Notes: a model not told the origin generated them from the sequence alone. A stretch of 19,660 nucleotides of DNA from Flavobacteriales bacterium UBA720 (GCA_002297505.1 DBLQ01000129.1:31022-50681), one strand, 5' to 3'; numbered from the stretch's first letter, positions 7,615 through 13,814 are shown. Program-made: numbers and translations.

Positions 7615-7622
7615 TAAATTTG
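7615..7622 (+). promoter_or_regulatory. -7 promoter box of the DUF4256 gene
   Basis: TAAATTTG, an exact TAnnTTTG, 31 bases before the start codon. No convincing -33 TTG is present; the 7528-7653 divergent region is strongly AT-rich. Confidence 0.5.
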
Positions 7623-7653
7623 AATTCATTCTAATGATTTAAATATCTTCCCA

Positions 7654-8217
7654 ATGAGCACTAAAAAAATCCTTTCACCTGAGAATCAGCAGCAAATATT
7701 GGAAATTCTGAAAATAAGATTTGATAACAATCCGAAACGCCACGAAAATATCCAATGGGAAGATGTTCAGAAAAAACTGGAATCTAATCCCGAAAAACTG
7801 TGGTCGCTCCATGCAATGGAAAAAACAGAAGGCGAGCCGGACGTGGTAGCTTACGATGAAAACACTCAGGAATACCTCATCATCGATTGTTCCGGAGAAA
7901 GTCCGAAAGGCCGACGAAGTCTTTGCTATGACCGGCAAGCTTTAGATTCCAGAAAAGAAAACAAACCGAAAAACAGTGCCGTGGATTTGGCTAATGAAAT
8001 GGGCGTAGAAATTTTGGACGAAGAACAATACCGACATTTACATACGCTCGGAAATTTTGATTTGAAAACATCAAGCTGGATAAAGACACCTGACGACATC
8101 CGAAAATTGGGTGGAGCCGTTTTCTGTGACCGGCGCTACAACACCGTTTTTCTTTATCATAATGGTGCGGAATCTTATTATGCGGCGAGGGGTTTTCGTG
8201 GAGTTTTGAGGGTTTAA
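7654..8217 (+). CDS. DUF4256 domain protein, unknown function
   Basis: 187-residue soluble protein that I recognise as DUF4256, a family spread through Firmicutes, Bacteroidota and other bacteria with no known role. Visible features: an amphipathic N-terminal helix region; EGEPDVVAYDEN (about 54-65) followed by YLIIDCSGESPKGRRSLCYD (about 69-88), with a Cys in a conserved-looking IDCS turn; and a C-terminal GAVFCDRRYNTVFLYHNGAESYYAARGFRG, typical of the family end. No signal peptide, membrane segment or metal-binding cluster is obvious. It stands alone: the receptor upstream is divergent and the Fur gene downstream is convergent, with stop codons essentially touching (8217 and 8219) and no room for a terminator. 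Confidence 0.82.
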   Translation: MSTKKILSPENQQQILEILKIRFDNNPKRHENIQWEDVQKKLESNPEKLWSLHAMEKTEGEPDVVAYDENTQEYLIIDCSGESPKGRRSLCYDRQALDSRKENKPKNSAVDLANEMGVEILDEEQYRHLHTLGNFDLKTSSWIKTPDDIRKLGGAVFCDRRYNTVFLYHNGAESYYAARGFRGVLRV

Positions 8218-8218
8218 T

Positions 8219-8593
8219 TTAAGCACAATCTTTACAAACTCCCGTCAAAATACAATTCACGCTTTCGACAGAATAACCATTTTCCAACGAAAACTGAACG
8301 GCAACAGGCAGACATTCTACCGTTTCACATTTTGTACATCGGAAATGAAAATGATTGTCAGCTAATTTTTTTTCCTCACACTTTACGCAGACTGCGAAAT
8401 ACTGTTTGCCGTCTTCTGCCACGATGCGGTGGAGAATGCCATCTTCGCAAAAGCGGTTGAGAACGCGGTAAATCGTGGCTCTGTCCGCTTCTACATTAAC
8501 ATTTTTTTCGATGGCATCCTGACTCATTGCTTTGCCTGTATTCGTCAGAAGATCGAGAACGGCTTCTTTGGCTGGTGTGTTTCGTCTTTTCAT
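8219..8593 (-). CDS. Fur-family metal- or peroxide-responsive repressor
   Basis: 124-residue dimeric DNA-binding repressor of the Fur/Zur/PerR family. The ATG at 8593 is chosen over an in-frame TTG at 8617, because the TTG lies inside the predicted -7 box and so would not be in the transcript. The recognition helix is at about 38-49 (RATIYRVLNRF). The dimerisation/metal domain has FAVCVKC (Cys69, Cys72), HFHF (His81, His83), CTKC (Cys86, Cys89), Cys94, and C-terminal CKDC (Cys120, Cys123). The Cys86/89 and 120/123 pairs are the usual structural zinc site; the His residues belong to the regulatory site. Whether it senses iron, zinc or peroxide cannot be read from the sequence. A promoter and an overlapping inverted repeat suggest autoregulation. 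The divergent neighbour is a redox flavoprotein. Confidence 0.9.
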   Translation of the reverse strand: MKRRNTPAKEAVLDLLTNTGKAMSQDAIEKNVNVEADRATIYRVLNRFCEDGILHRIVAEDGKQYFAVCVKCEEKKLADNHFHFRCTKCETVECLPVAVQFSLENGYSVESVNCILTGVCKDCA

Positions 8594-8597
8594 TTTA

Positions 8598-8620
8598 TTA
8601 ATGCGATTAGGTTGCAATAA
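8598..8620. promoter_or_regulatory. Candidate Fur-family operator over the fur promoter
   Basis: Inverted repeat TTAATGC (8598-8604) and GCAATAA (8614-8620), with arms matching at 6 of 7 bases and a 9-base spacer. It overlaps the predicted -7 box and transcription start of the Fur-family gene, as an autorepression site would. Confidence 0.4.
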
Positions 8621-8645
8621 TAGAAATTAATCTTAACTTTGGCAA
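8615..8645 (-). promoter_or_regulatory. Promoter of the Fur-family gene
   Basis: On the minus strand a -33 TTG (8645-8643) is followed after exactly 20 bases by TATTATTG (8622-8615), 7 of 8 to TAnnTTTG. This is the best-spaced -33/-7 pair in the window. It lies 22 bases before the ATG at 8593. Confidence 0.55.
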
Positions 8646-8689
8646 ATATTTGTTGGCTTTTGGCCATTTGCTTTTGGCGAATGGCCATT
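8641..8689. repeat. Degenerate 7-nt tandem array between fur and flavoprotein genes
   Basis: Seven consecutive 7-nt units on the plus strand. GGCCATT occurs at 8662 and 8683; GGCTTTT at 8655 and TGCTTTT at 8669; GGCAAAT at 8641 and GGCGAAT at 8676; ATTTGTT at 8648 is the outlier. The shared pattern is GGCnnnT, related to the array at 5335-5376. Confidence 0.65.
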
Positions 8690-8728
8690 GAGACAAACCC
8701 TATTTCTAATAGTTAAATAAGATAAACA

Positions 8729-9631
8729 ATGGAAAATCAGTTTGATGTTATCATCATTGGCGGAAGTTATTCGGGATTGTCGGCGGGAATGGCTTTGGGC
8801 AGATCGCTGAAAAAAGTTCTGATCATTGACAACGAGAAACCCTGCAACATCCAGACGCCGCATTCTCACAACTTCCTGACCCAGGATGGCAAAACGCCAA
8901 AAGAGATTTCGACTCTGGCAAAAGAGCAGGTCAAAAAATATGATACTGTCGAATTTCAAAATGGGCTGGCCACGGAAGGAAAAAAAACCGAAGATGGTTT
9001 TGAAATCACAACGAAACGTGGAGAAACTTTTAAAGCGAAGAAACTCATTGTTGCAACGGGAATTGTAGATGAAGTTCCGAACATCAAGGGATTTTGGGAT
9101 TGTTGGGGAATTTCTCTAATTCATTGTCCTTATTGTCACGGTTATGAATTCAGAAGTAAGAAAACGGGGATCATTGCCAATGGCGAGCGTGCGTTTCACA
9201 TCGCTTCACTGGTTCATAATCTGACTGACGAAATAATCATTTTAACCAGAGGCAAAGCGGATTTTACGGAAACGCAATTTCAAAAATTAAAACAAAACAA
9301 CATCGATATTATCGAAACAGAAATTGAAGAAATCCATCATCAGAATGGTTATGTGGAAAAGTTAATTTTATCGGATAGTCGCGAACTGAATGTTGAAGCC
9401 GTTTATGGCGCATTTCCATTTCATCAGCATTCGGAGATTCCGGAAACTTTGGGTTGCGAAATGACAGAAATGGGTCACATCAAAACAGATCAATTCCAGA
9501 AAACGAATATTGAAGGATTGTATGTCTGTGGCGATAATTCCAGCCCGATGCGTTCTGTTGCAAACGCAGTTTATACCGGAAATCTGGCTGGCGCGATGGT
9601 GAATGCTGAACTTACGAGTGAAGGTTTTTAG
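8729..9631 (+). CDS. Thioredoxin-reductase-like FAD/NAD(P)-dependent oxidoreductase
   Basis: 300-residue flavoprotein of the low-molecular-weight thioredoxin reductase fold. The FAD ADP-binding site is IIIGGSYSGLSAG (8-20). A VATG segment is at 108-111. A redox-active pair sits in HCPYCHGYE (Cys133, Cys136), where classical thioredoxin reductase has CAT(V)C. A second nucleotide-binding region (GIIANGERAFHIAS) lacks the standard GGGxxA signature, so NADPH use is uncertain. The C-terminal FAD motif is YVCGDNSSPMRSVANAV (about 265-281). The CPYC type with the HGYE extension is seen in a Bacteroidota-rich group annotated only as NAD(P)/FAD-dependent oxidoreductase; some relatives are dithiol oxidases of natural products. 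No thioredoxin gene is adjacent. It is divergent from a Fur-family regulator, which fits redox or metal stress control but does not prove it. Confidence 0.85.
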   Translation: MENQFDVIIIGGSYSGLSAGMALGRSLKKVLIIDNEKPCNIQTPHSHNFLTQDGKTPKEISTLAKEQVKKYDTVEFQNGLATEGKKTEDGFEITTKRGETFKAKKLIVATGIVDEVPNIKGFWDCWGISLIHCPYCHGYEFRSKKTGIIANGERAFHIASLVHNLTDEIIILTRGKADFTETQFQKLKQNNIDIIETEIEEIHHQNGYVEKLILSDSRELNVEAVYGAFPFHQHSEIPETLGCEMTEMGHIKTDQFQKTNIEGLYVCGDNSSPMRSVANAVYTGNLAGAMVNAELTSEGF

Positions 9632-9646
9632 TTCGGGACATTTGTG

Positions 9647-9654
9647 TAAATTTG
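9647..9654 (+). promoter_or_regulatory. -7 promoter box of the orphan lipoprotein gene
   Basis: TAAATTTG, an exact TAnnTTTG, 17 bases before the start codon, which gives a leader of only about 10 bases. Confidence 0.5.
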
Positions 9655-9671
9655 GATTCAAAGAAAATTGA

Positions 9672-10223
9672 ATGAAAAAAAGATTTTTATTTTGCGTAGC
9701 TTTTCTCACGCTCGCATTGTCTTGTAATAAAGAAACAATTGAAAATCCTGCAATCAATTCTGACAGTAAAACAGAACTAAAAACTGCTGAAAAATCAATT
9801 CCTGAAGAAGAACCAACTATTAATCTATCGGAATACAGCAAACTTACTCCGATCGAAATTAAAGATGCTAAACAGAAAGATGTTTTCAAAAAATACGGAA
9901 TAGAATTCGGTGGCGTTTGTTATTCTTGTGACTTAGCTATCTTTGAAATTAATAAAAAAAGCTTTGATATTGTAGAACTTTGTAATGAGAAGAATATTTA
10001 TAATTACAAGGATTTGAGTTATGAAAAGACAGGAAATAGTTTGAAAATCAAAACGCCGGAATCTACTTTTATTTTTACTAAAATTGAAAATGAACCAATA
10101 TACCAACTCAAAATTGAAGGTCAAAAACCTGAGCTTAAAAACATGCGCATCTCAGAATTTTACACTCAGGAAAGTTTATTAGAAAAATTTGAAGAACACG
10201 ATTGTGGCGATTTTCAAGGATAA
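9672..10223 (+). CDS. Hypothetical lipoprotein, AT-rich orphan
   Basis: 183 residues; I do not recognise the family. A lipoprotein signal peptide ends LALS before Cys18, giving a membrane-anchored periplasmic or surface protein. A low-complexity Glu/Thr/Ser/Pro linker covers about 20-55. A compact domain at 60-175 starts IEIKDAKQKDVFKKYGIEFG and contains GGVCYSC (Cys83, Cys86), Cys104 and a C-terminal DCGD (Cys178). The four cysteines could form two disulfides or a metal site. Base composition differs sharply from neighbours: 32 of 120 bases are G or C in 9961-10080, against 27 of 60 in a sampled stretch of gapA. That suggests a lineage-specific or recently acquired gene. It has its own -7 box and shares a bidirectional terminator with mdh. 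Confidence 0.75.
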   Translation: MKKRFLFCVAFLTLALSCNKETIENPAINSDSKTELKTAEKSIPEEEPTINLSEYSKLTPIEIKDAKQKDVFKKYGIEFGGVCYSCDLAIFEINKKSFDIVELCNEKNIYNYKDLSYEKTGNSLKIKTPESTFIFTKIENEPIYQLKIEGQKPELKNMRISEFYTQESLLEKFEEHDCGDFQG

Positions 10224-10235
10224 TTGAAATTAAAC

Positions 10236-10264
10236 AAAAAACCATCTCGAATAGAGATGGTTTT
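10236..10264. terminator. Bidirectional terminator, lipoprotein gene / mdh
   Basis: AAAACCATCTC (10238-10248) pairs perfectly with GAGATGGTTTT (10254-10264) around a 5-base loop. T's follow on the plus strand, and A's at 10236-10241 give U's on the minus strand. It lies between convergent stop codons at 10223 and 10286. Confidence 0.85.
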
Positions 10265-10285
10265 CATTTATATAGAGTCTTAAAA

Positions 10286-11212
10286 TTAAAACTTCAAATC
10301 GCCATTCACATCTCTAACAGCCTGTGCCGCTTCTGCAAATTTTGCTTGCTCTTCTTCTGTCAAAGTGATGTTTACGATTTTTTCAACACCATTTTTTCCG
10401 ATAATCGCCGGAACGCCTAAACAAATATCGCTCTGTCCGTATTCTCCATCTAACATCAGAGAACAAGGAATCATTTTTTTCTGGTCGCAAAGGATCGACT
10501 GAACCATTACGGAAACCGCCGCACCTGGCGCATACCAAGCGGAAGTTCCTAATAATTTGGTCAATGTAGCGCCGCCCACTTTAGTTTCTTCAATCACGCT
10601 GACTTTTTGCTCATCGCTCAAAAATTCTGAAACGGGAACACCGTTTCTGGTTGCTTTGCTGAACAATGGCAACATTCCCGTGTCTGAGTGCGCTGCAATC
10701 ACCATTCCGTCAACATCTGAGATTGGCGATCCCAAAGCTTCCGCTAATCTGTATTTGAATCTTGCAGAATCCAAAGCTCCACCCATTCCGATGATTCTTT
10801 CTTTTGGCAATCCGGAAGTTTTGTGCACCAGATAAGCCATGGTGTCCATTGGATTAGAAACCACGATGATGATCACATCCGGTGAATGTTTCACCAGGTT
10901 TTCCGTTACTTCTTTTACAATTCCAGCGTTGATTCCTATCAATTCTTCTCTTGTCATTCCCGGTTTTCTTGGGATTCCGGAAGTGATCACGGCCACTTTG
11001 GAACCTGCAGTTTTGGAGTAATCTCCGGTAGTTCCGGTGATTTTGGTATCAAAACCATTAAGAGAAGCAGTCTGCATCAGGTCCATCGCTTTTCCTTCTG
11101 CGAAACCTTCTTTGATATCCACCAAAACAACTTCTGCCGCAAAATCCTTCATTGCGATGTACTCTGCACAACTAGCTCCAACAGCGCCTGCGCCAACTAC
11201 GGTAACTTTCAT
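10286..11212 (-). CDS. mdh: NAD-dependent malate dehydrogenase
   Basis: 308-residue LDH-like malate dehydrogenase that interconverts malate and oxaloacetate in the TCA cycle. The Rossmann motif is VVGAGAVGASCA (5-16), and Asp32 ends the second strand, which selects NAD. Substrate residues: Arg82 and Arg88 in IPRKPGMTR, Asn120 in SNPMD, Asp148 and Arg151 in LDSARF. The catalytic His175 is in AAHSDTG; many homologues have HGD here, so the Gly-to-Ser change next to the His is a small lineage feature. Arg82 (the second residue of PRKPGMTR) is the malate/oxaloacetate-specific residue, as opposed to Gln in lactate dehydrogenase. The gene is divergent from pfkA across a 283-base gap. I could not fix its promoter; the leader is very AT-rich. 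Confidence 0.94.
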   Translation of the reverse strand: MKVTVVGAGAVGASCAEYIAMKDFAAEVVLVDIKEGFAEGKAMDLMQTASLNGFDTKITGTTGDYSKTAGSKVAVITSGIPRKPGMTREELIGINAGIVKEVTENLVKHSPDVIIIVVSNPMDTMAYLVHKTSGLPKERIIGMGGALDSARFKYRLAEALGSPISDVDGMVIAAHSDTGMLPLFSKATRNGVPVSEFLSDEQKVSVIEETKVGGATLTKLLGTSAWYAPGAAVSVMVQSILCDQKKMIPCSLMLDGEYGQSDICLGVPAIIGKNGVEKIVNITLTEEEQAKFAEAAQAVRDVNGDLKF

Positions 11213-11394
11213 AATCTGATTTTTTATATTATTTATTTATTTCGATAAGTAAATCAAAGTTTTAATGGAATAAATCAGTTAAAACCCTGAGTTGTATTGA
11301 CGGTAAATATAATAAAACTTCCAAAGCCTGAAAAAAAATTAATTCTAACATTTGTCATATTCGTCCACAAGTTTTTCGCTCACTGCCGATCGAC
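11213..11394. other. AT-rich mdh leader / divergent region
   Basis: No gene is visible. It holds the long AT-rich leader of mdh (11213-11275) and mixed sequence to 11394. No convincing TAnnTTTG box was found on the minus strand for mdh; TATATTTA on that strand near 11327-11334 is the closest, with poor -33 spacing. Confidence 0.4.
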
Positions 11395-11420
11395 TTTGTA
11401 ACGCTATCAGATGTTACAAA
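11395..11420. promoter_or_regulatory. Perfect 8-bp inverted repeat, candidate operator
   Basis: TTTGTAAC (11395-11402) and GTTACAAA (11413-11420) are perfect inverted copies separated by 10 bases. The centre is about 75 bases upstream of the predicted pfkA transcription start and about 195 bases upstream of mdh. There is no T-run, so it is an operator-like site rather than a terminator. Confidence 0.5.
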
Positions 11421-11467
11421 ATGTTGCATTATCTATCACGCCATTCTTTAATCTGATTCCTATTTCG

Positions 11468-11475
11468 TAAATTTG
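11468..11475 (+). promoter_or_regulatory. -7 promoter box of pfkA
   Basis: TAAATTTG, an exact TAnnTTTG, within TTTCGTAAATTT (11463-11474), a 12-mer also found upstream of gapA. Its position rules out the upstream TTG at 11478 as the pfkA start, because the expected transcript would begin near 11482. Confidence 0.6.
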
Positions 11476-11495
11476 CTTTGAAAAAAATTAAAAAT

Positions 11496-12482
11496 ATGTC
11501 AGAAAACAACATTAAATCTATTGCGGTTCTGACTTCCGGAGGCGATGCGCCAGGAATGAATGCCGCACTTAGAGCAGTTGTAAGAACGGCCAATCATTTC
11601 AATATAAACTGCTATGGTATCCGCGAAGGTTACAATGGTCTTATTGCAGGTGATGTGACCAAAATGGGACCTCGTTCCGTAAAAAATATCATTAACCAAG
11701 GTGGAACCATTCTTAAATCCGCAAGATCCAAAGAATTTATGACACCGGAAGGCCGTAAAAAAGCCTTTGAACAGTGCCAGAAATTAGGCATCGATGCCAT
11801 TGTCTGCATCGGCGGAGACGGAAGTTTTACCGGCGCAAAAGTGTTCAACGAAGAATTTGGGATCAAAGTAATCGGTGTTCCGGGAACCATTGATAATGAT
11901 ATCTTCGGTACAGACAAGACGATAGGCTATGACACGGCGCTCAACACGGCAATGGATTCCATTGACAAAATCAGGGACACTGCCACTTCGCATAACAGGG
12001 TTTTCTTTGTAGAAGTTATGGGCCGTGACGCAGGTTTCATCGCCCTGAACAGTGGCATTGCCACCGGCGCACTGGACATCCTGATTCCTGAAAGAAAAGA
12101 CAGCCTGGAAGATCTATTCACCACGCTGAAAACTGCCGAAAAGGTTGGAAAATCCTCCAGCATCGTAGTGGTTGCAGAAGGTGGAGAATTAGGAAGCATC
12201 TATGATCTGGCCAAAGCTACAAAAGAAAATTTCCCGACTTATGATATCCGCGTTACCATTCTTGGACACATCCAGAGAGGCGGCTCGCCAAGCTGCGCAG
12301 ACCGCGTGCTTGCCAGCCATCTGGGATACGGCGCCGTGGTAGGATTGATGGAAGGACAAAACAAAGTAATGGTCGGAATGCAGTCCAACAGAATTGTTTA
12401 TACACCGATTGAAGAGGCCATCAAAAAACACAATGAAATCGACAAAGACCTTCTTAAAATCGCTGAAATACTTGCGATGTAA
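11496..12482 (+). CDS. pfkA: ATP-dependent 6-phosphofructokinase
   Basis: Phosphorylates fructose 6-phosphate to fructose 1,6-bisphosphate, the committed step of glycolysis. With the ATG at 11496 it has 328 residues, a normal length. An in-frame TTG at 11478 is rejected because it abuts the -7 box. Motifs in order: TSGGDAPGMNA (about 13-23, ATP loop), GGDGSFTGA (about 103-111), PGTIDNDI with the catalytic Asp (about 127-134), EVMGRDAGF (about 170-178) and GHIQRGGSPSCADR (about 252-265). Gly after Asp in GGDGS, and Gly in PGTIDND, indicate ATP rather than pyrophosphate as donor. gapA follows after 55 bases on the same strand. No hairpin separates them, so co-transcription is likely, with an additional gapA promoter. 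Confidence 0.95.
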   Translation: MSENNIKSIAVLTSGGDAPGMNAALRAVVRTANHFNINCYGIREGYNGLIAGDVTKMGPRSVKNIINQGGTILKSARSKEFMTPEGRKKAFEQCQKLGIDAIVCIGGDGSFTGAKVFNEEFGIKVIGVPGTIDNDIFGTDKTIGYDTALNTAMDSIDKIRDTATSHNRVFFVEVMGRDAGFIALNSGIATGALDILIPERKDSLEDLFTTLKTAEKVGKSSSIVVVAEGGELGSIYDLAKATKENFPTYDIRVTILGHIQRGGSPSCADRVLASHLGYGAVVGLMEGQNKVMVGMQSNRIVYTPIEEAIKKHNEIDKDLLKIAEILAM

Positions 12483-12495
12483 GTCTTTTTTTTCG

Positions 12496-12503
12496 TAAAT
12501 TTA
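12496..12503 (+). promoter_or_regulatory. Likely -7 box of gapA
   Basis: TAAATTTA, 7 of 8 to TAnnTTTG, inside the same TTTCGTAAATTT 12-mer (12491-12502) that precedes pfkA. It lies 34 bases before the gapA start codon, in the pfkA-gapA gap. Confidence 0.45.
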
Positions 12504-12537
12504 TAGAACAAAATAAAACCTTAATATTTTAAATAAT

Positions 12538-13542
12538 ATGTCAACAATTAAAGTAGGAATCAACGGATTCGGTAGAATCGGACGTTTAGTTTTCAGAGCT
12601 ATGGCCGAGAGAAGCAATATCGAAGTAGTAGGAATCAATGACCTTATCGATGCTGAATATATGGCTTATATGCTAAAGTACGATTCGGTTCACGGAACGT
12701 TCAAAGGAGAAGTATCAGTACAGGGAAACAACCTTGTAGTTAACGGAAAAACCATCCGTGTAACTGCTGAGAAAGATCCTAACAACCTGAAATGGAATGA
12801 AGTTGGTGCCGAATATATCGTAGAATCTACAGGCTTATTCCTTTCAAAAGATTCAGCTCAGGCGCACATCAACGCTGGTGCTAAGAAAGTGATCCTTTCT
12901 GCGCCTTCAAAAGATGATACACCAATGTTCGTAATGGGTGTGAACCACACAGAACTGACGGACGATATCAAAATCTTCTCCAACGCATCTTGTACCACCA
13001 ACTGTCTTGCGCCATTGGCCAAAGTAATCCACGATAACTTCGGTATCGCAGAAGGTTTGATGACCACGGTACACGCAACTACTGCAACTCAGAAAACCGT
13101 AGACGGACCGTCTGCAAAAGACTGGAGAGGTGGTAGATCTGCATTGAATAACATCATCCCTTCTTCCACAGGTGCTGCAAAAGCAGTAGGAAAAGTAATC
13201 CCTTCACTTAACGGAAAATTGACAGGAATGTCTTTCAGAGTTCCAACGGCTGACGTTTCCGTAGTGGATCTGACTGTAAAATTGGACAAACCAACGTCTT
13301 ACGAAGAAATATGTGCGGCTATCAAAGCGGCGTCTGAAGGTGAATTGAAAGGTATTCTTGGTTACACTGAGGATGCTGTAGTATCTCAGGATTTCGTGAG
13401 CGATGCCAGAACTTCTATCTTCGACAAAGAAGCTGGAATTATGCTGAACCCGACTTTCGTAAAATTGGTATCTTGGTACGATAACGAATGGGGCTATTCT
13501 AACAAATTAGCTGATATGCTGGTTCATTCTGCATCTTTGTAA
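12538..13542 (+). CDS. gapA: Glyceraldehyde-3-phosphate dehydrogenase, type I
   Basis: Oxidises and phosphorylates glyceraldehyde 3-phosphate to 1,3-bisphosphoglycerate with NAD. The 334 residues are the standard length. The NAD fold starts GINGFGRIGRLVFR (7-20); GINDLID places an Asp at 35, favouring NAD over NADP. The catalytic Cys152 is in SNASCTTNCLAP and His179 in TTVHATTATQ. TGAAKAVGKVIPSLNGKL and SWYDNEWGYSNKL complete the family signatures. Codon choice is notably uniform (AAA, GAA, frequent GTA), as expected for a highly expressed gene. It lies 55 bases after pfkA and is followed by a strong terminator. Confidence 0.97.
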   Translation: MSTIKVGINGFGRIGRLVFRAMAERSNIEVVGINDLIDAEYMAYMLKYDSVHGTFKGEVSVQGNNLVVNGKTIRVTAEKDPNNLKWNEVGAEYIVESTGLFLSKDSAQAHINAGAKKVILSAPSKDDTPMFVMGVNHTELTDDIKIFSNASCTTNCLAPLAKVIHDNFGIAEGLMTTVHATTATQKTVDGPSAKDWRGGRSALNNIIPSSTGAAKAVGKVIPSLNGKLTGMSFRVPTADVSVVDLTVKLDKPTSYEEICAAIKAASEGELKGILGYTEDAVVSQDFVSDARTSIFDKEAGIMLNPTFVKLVSWYDNEWGYSNKLADMLVHSASL

Positions 13543-13565
13543 GAAGCAGCTTTTCAATAATACAG

Positions 13566-13599
13566 GACCTTTCACTTATTGGTGAAGGGTCTTTTTTTT
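13566..13599 (+). terminator. Rho-independent terminator of gapA
   Basis: A 10-bp stem, 13566-13575 with 13582-13591, with one G-T wobble and a 6-base loop, followed by eight T's (13592-13599). Confidence 0.9.
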
Positions 13600-13611
13600 G
13601 ATGATAATTGG

Positions 13612-13726
13612 GCAATCCCCTCGCCTGCGCTTATCCCGGCTGCTCGGGTCGGGCTGTCTGCTGCAATCTTTTTGCTCGGCATAGCCTCTCGCAAAAAGGA
13701 TTTCCGCGCCCATCCCTATTGCAGAA
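13612..13726 (-). ncRNA. GC-rich structured intergenic element, possible flavobacterial RNA
   Basis: A GC-rich island (38 of 60 bases are G or C in 13621-13680) in an AT-rich gap. CTGCAAT (13661-13667) pairs with ATTGCAG (13718-13724). Nested inside, CTTTTTGC (13668-13675) pairs with GCAAAAAG (13691-13698), topped by a GGC/GCC stem. A separate CCCG/CGGG hairpin lies at 13635-13648. On the minus strand the phrase GCGGAAATCCTTTTTG followed by CAAAAAGATTGCAG resembles, from memory, a structured repeat widespread between flavobacterial genes, perhaps the Flavo-1 RNA motif. Both the strand and the Rfam identity are unproven. No ORF in it looks coding. Confidence 0.5.
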
Positions 13727-13767
13727 ATTTCGGTTTCAAAAGACAATTTAAACCCGAAAAAAATTAG

Positions 13768-13802
13768 TTATTCTAGCTTAAAATCATTAATTTTGAGAAT
13801 AA
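13768..13802. promoter_or_regulatory. Interrupted palindrome over the recA promoter
   Basis: TTATTCT (13768-13774) and AGAATAA (13796-13802) are perfect inverted copies. Between them AAAAT and ATTTT form a second inner inverted pair. The palindrome encloses the -7 box and ends at the expected transcription start, as a repressor site would. Confidence 0.4.
13788..13795 (+). promoter_or_regulatory. -7 promoter box of recA
   Basis: TAATTTTG, an exact TAnnTTTG, 19 bases before the recA ATG. Confidence 0.55.
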
Positions 13803-13814
13803 TATTTTTATACA

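Noticed and set aside
8594..8617. TTG-started N-terminal extension of the Fur-family protein
   Set aside because: The TTG lies within the predicted -7 box; MKRRNTPAKEAVL is a normal family start.
9368..9889. 173-residue minus-strand ORF across the flavoprotein/lipoprotein junction
   Set aside because: It overlaps two supported genes antisense and has no recognisable domain.
11478..11495. TTG-started N-terminal extension of pfkA
   Set aside because: The TTG is two bases after the -7 box and upstream of the expected transcript start; the ATG at 11496 gives the normal length.
13579..13767. 62-residue ORF across the GC-rich gapA-recA element
   Set aside because: It starts inside the gapA terminator T-run, and the underlying DNA is explained by nested stems; the Arg/Ala/Leu-rich translation reflects GC content.
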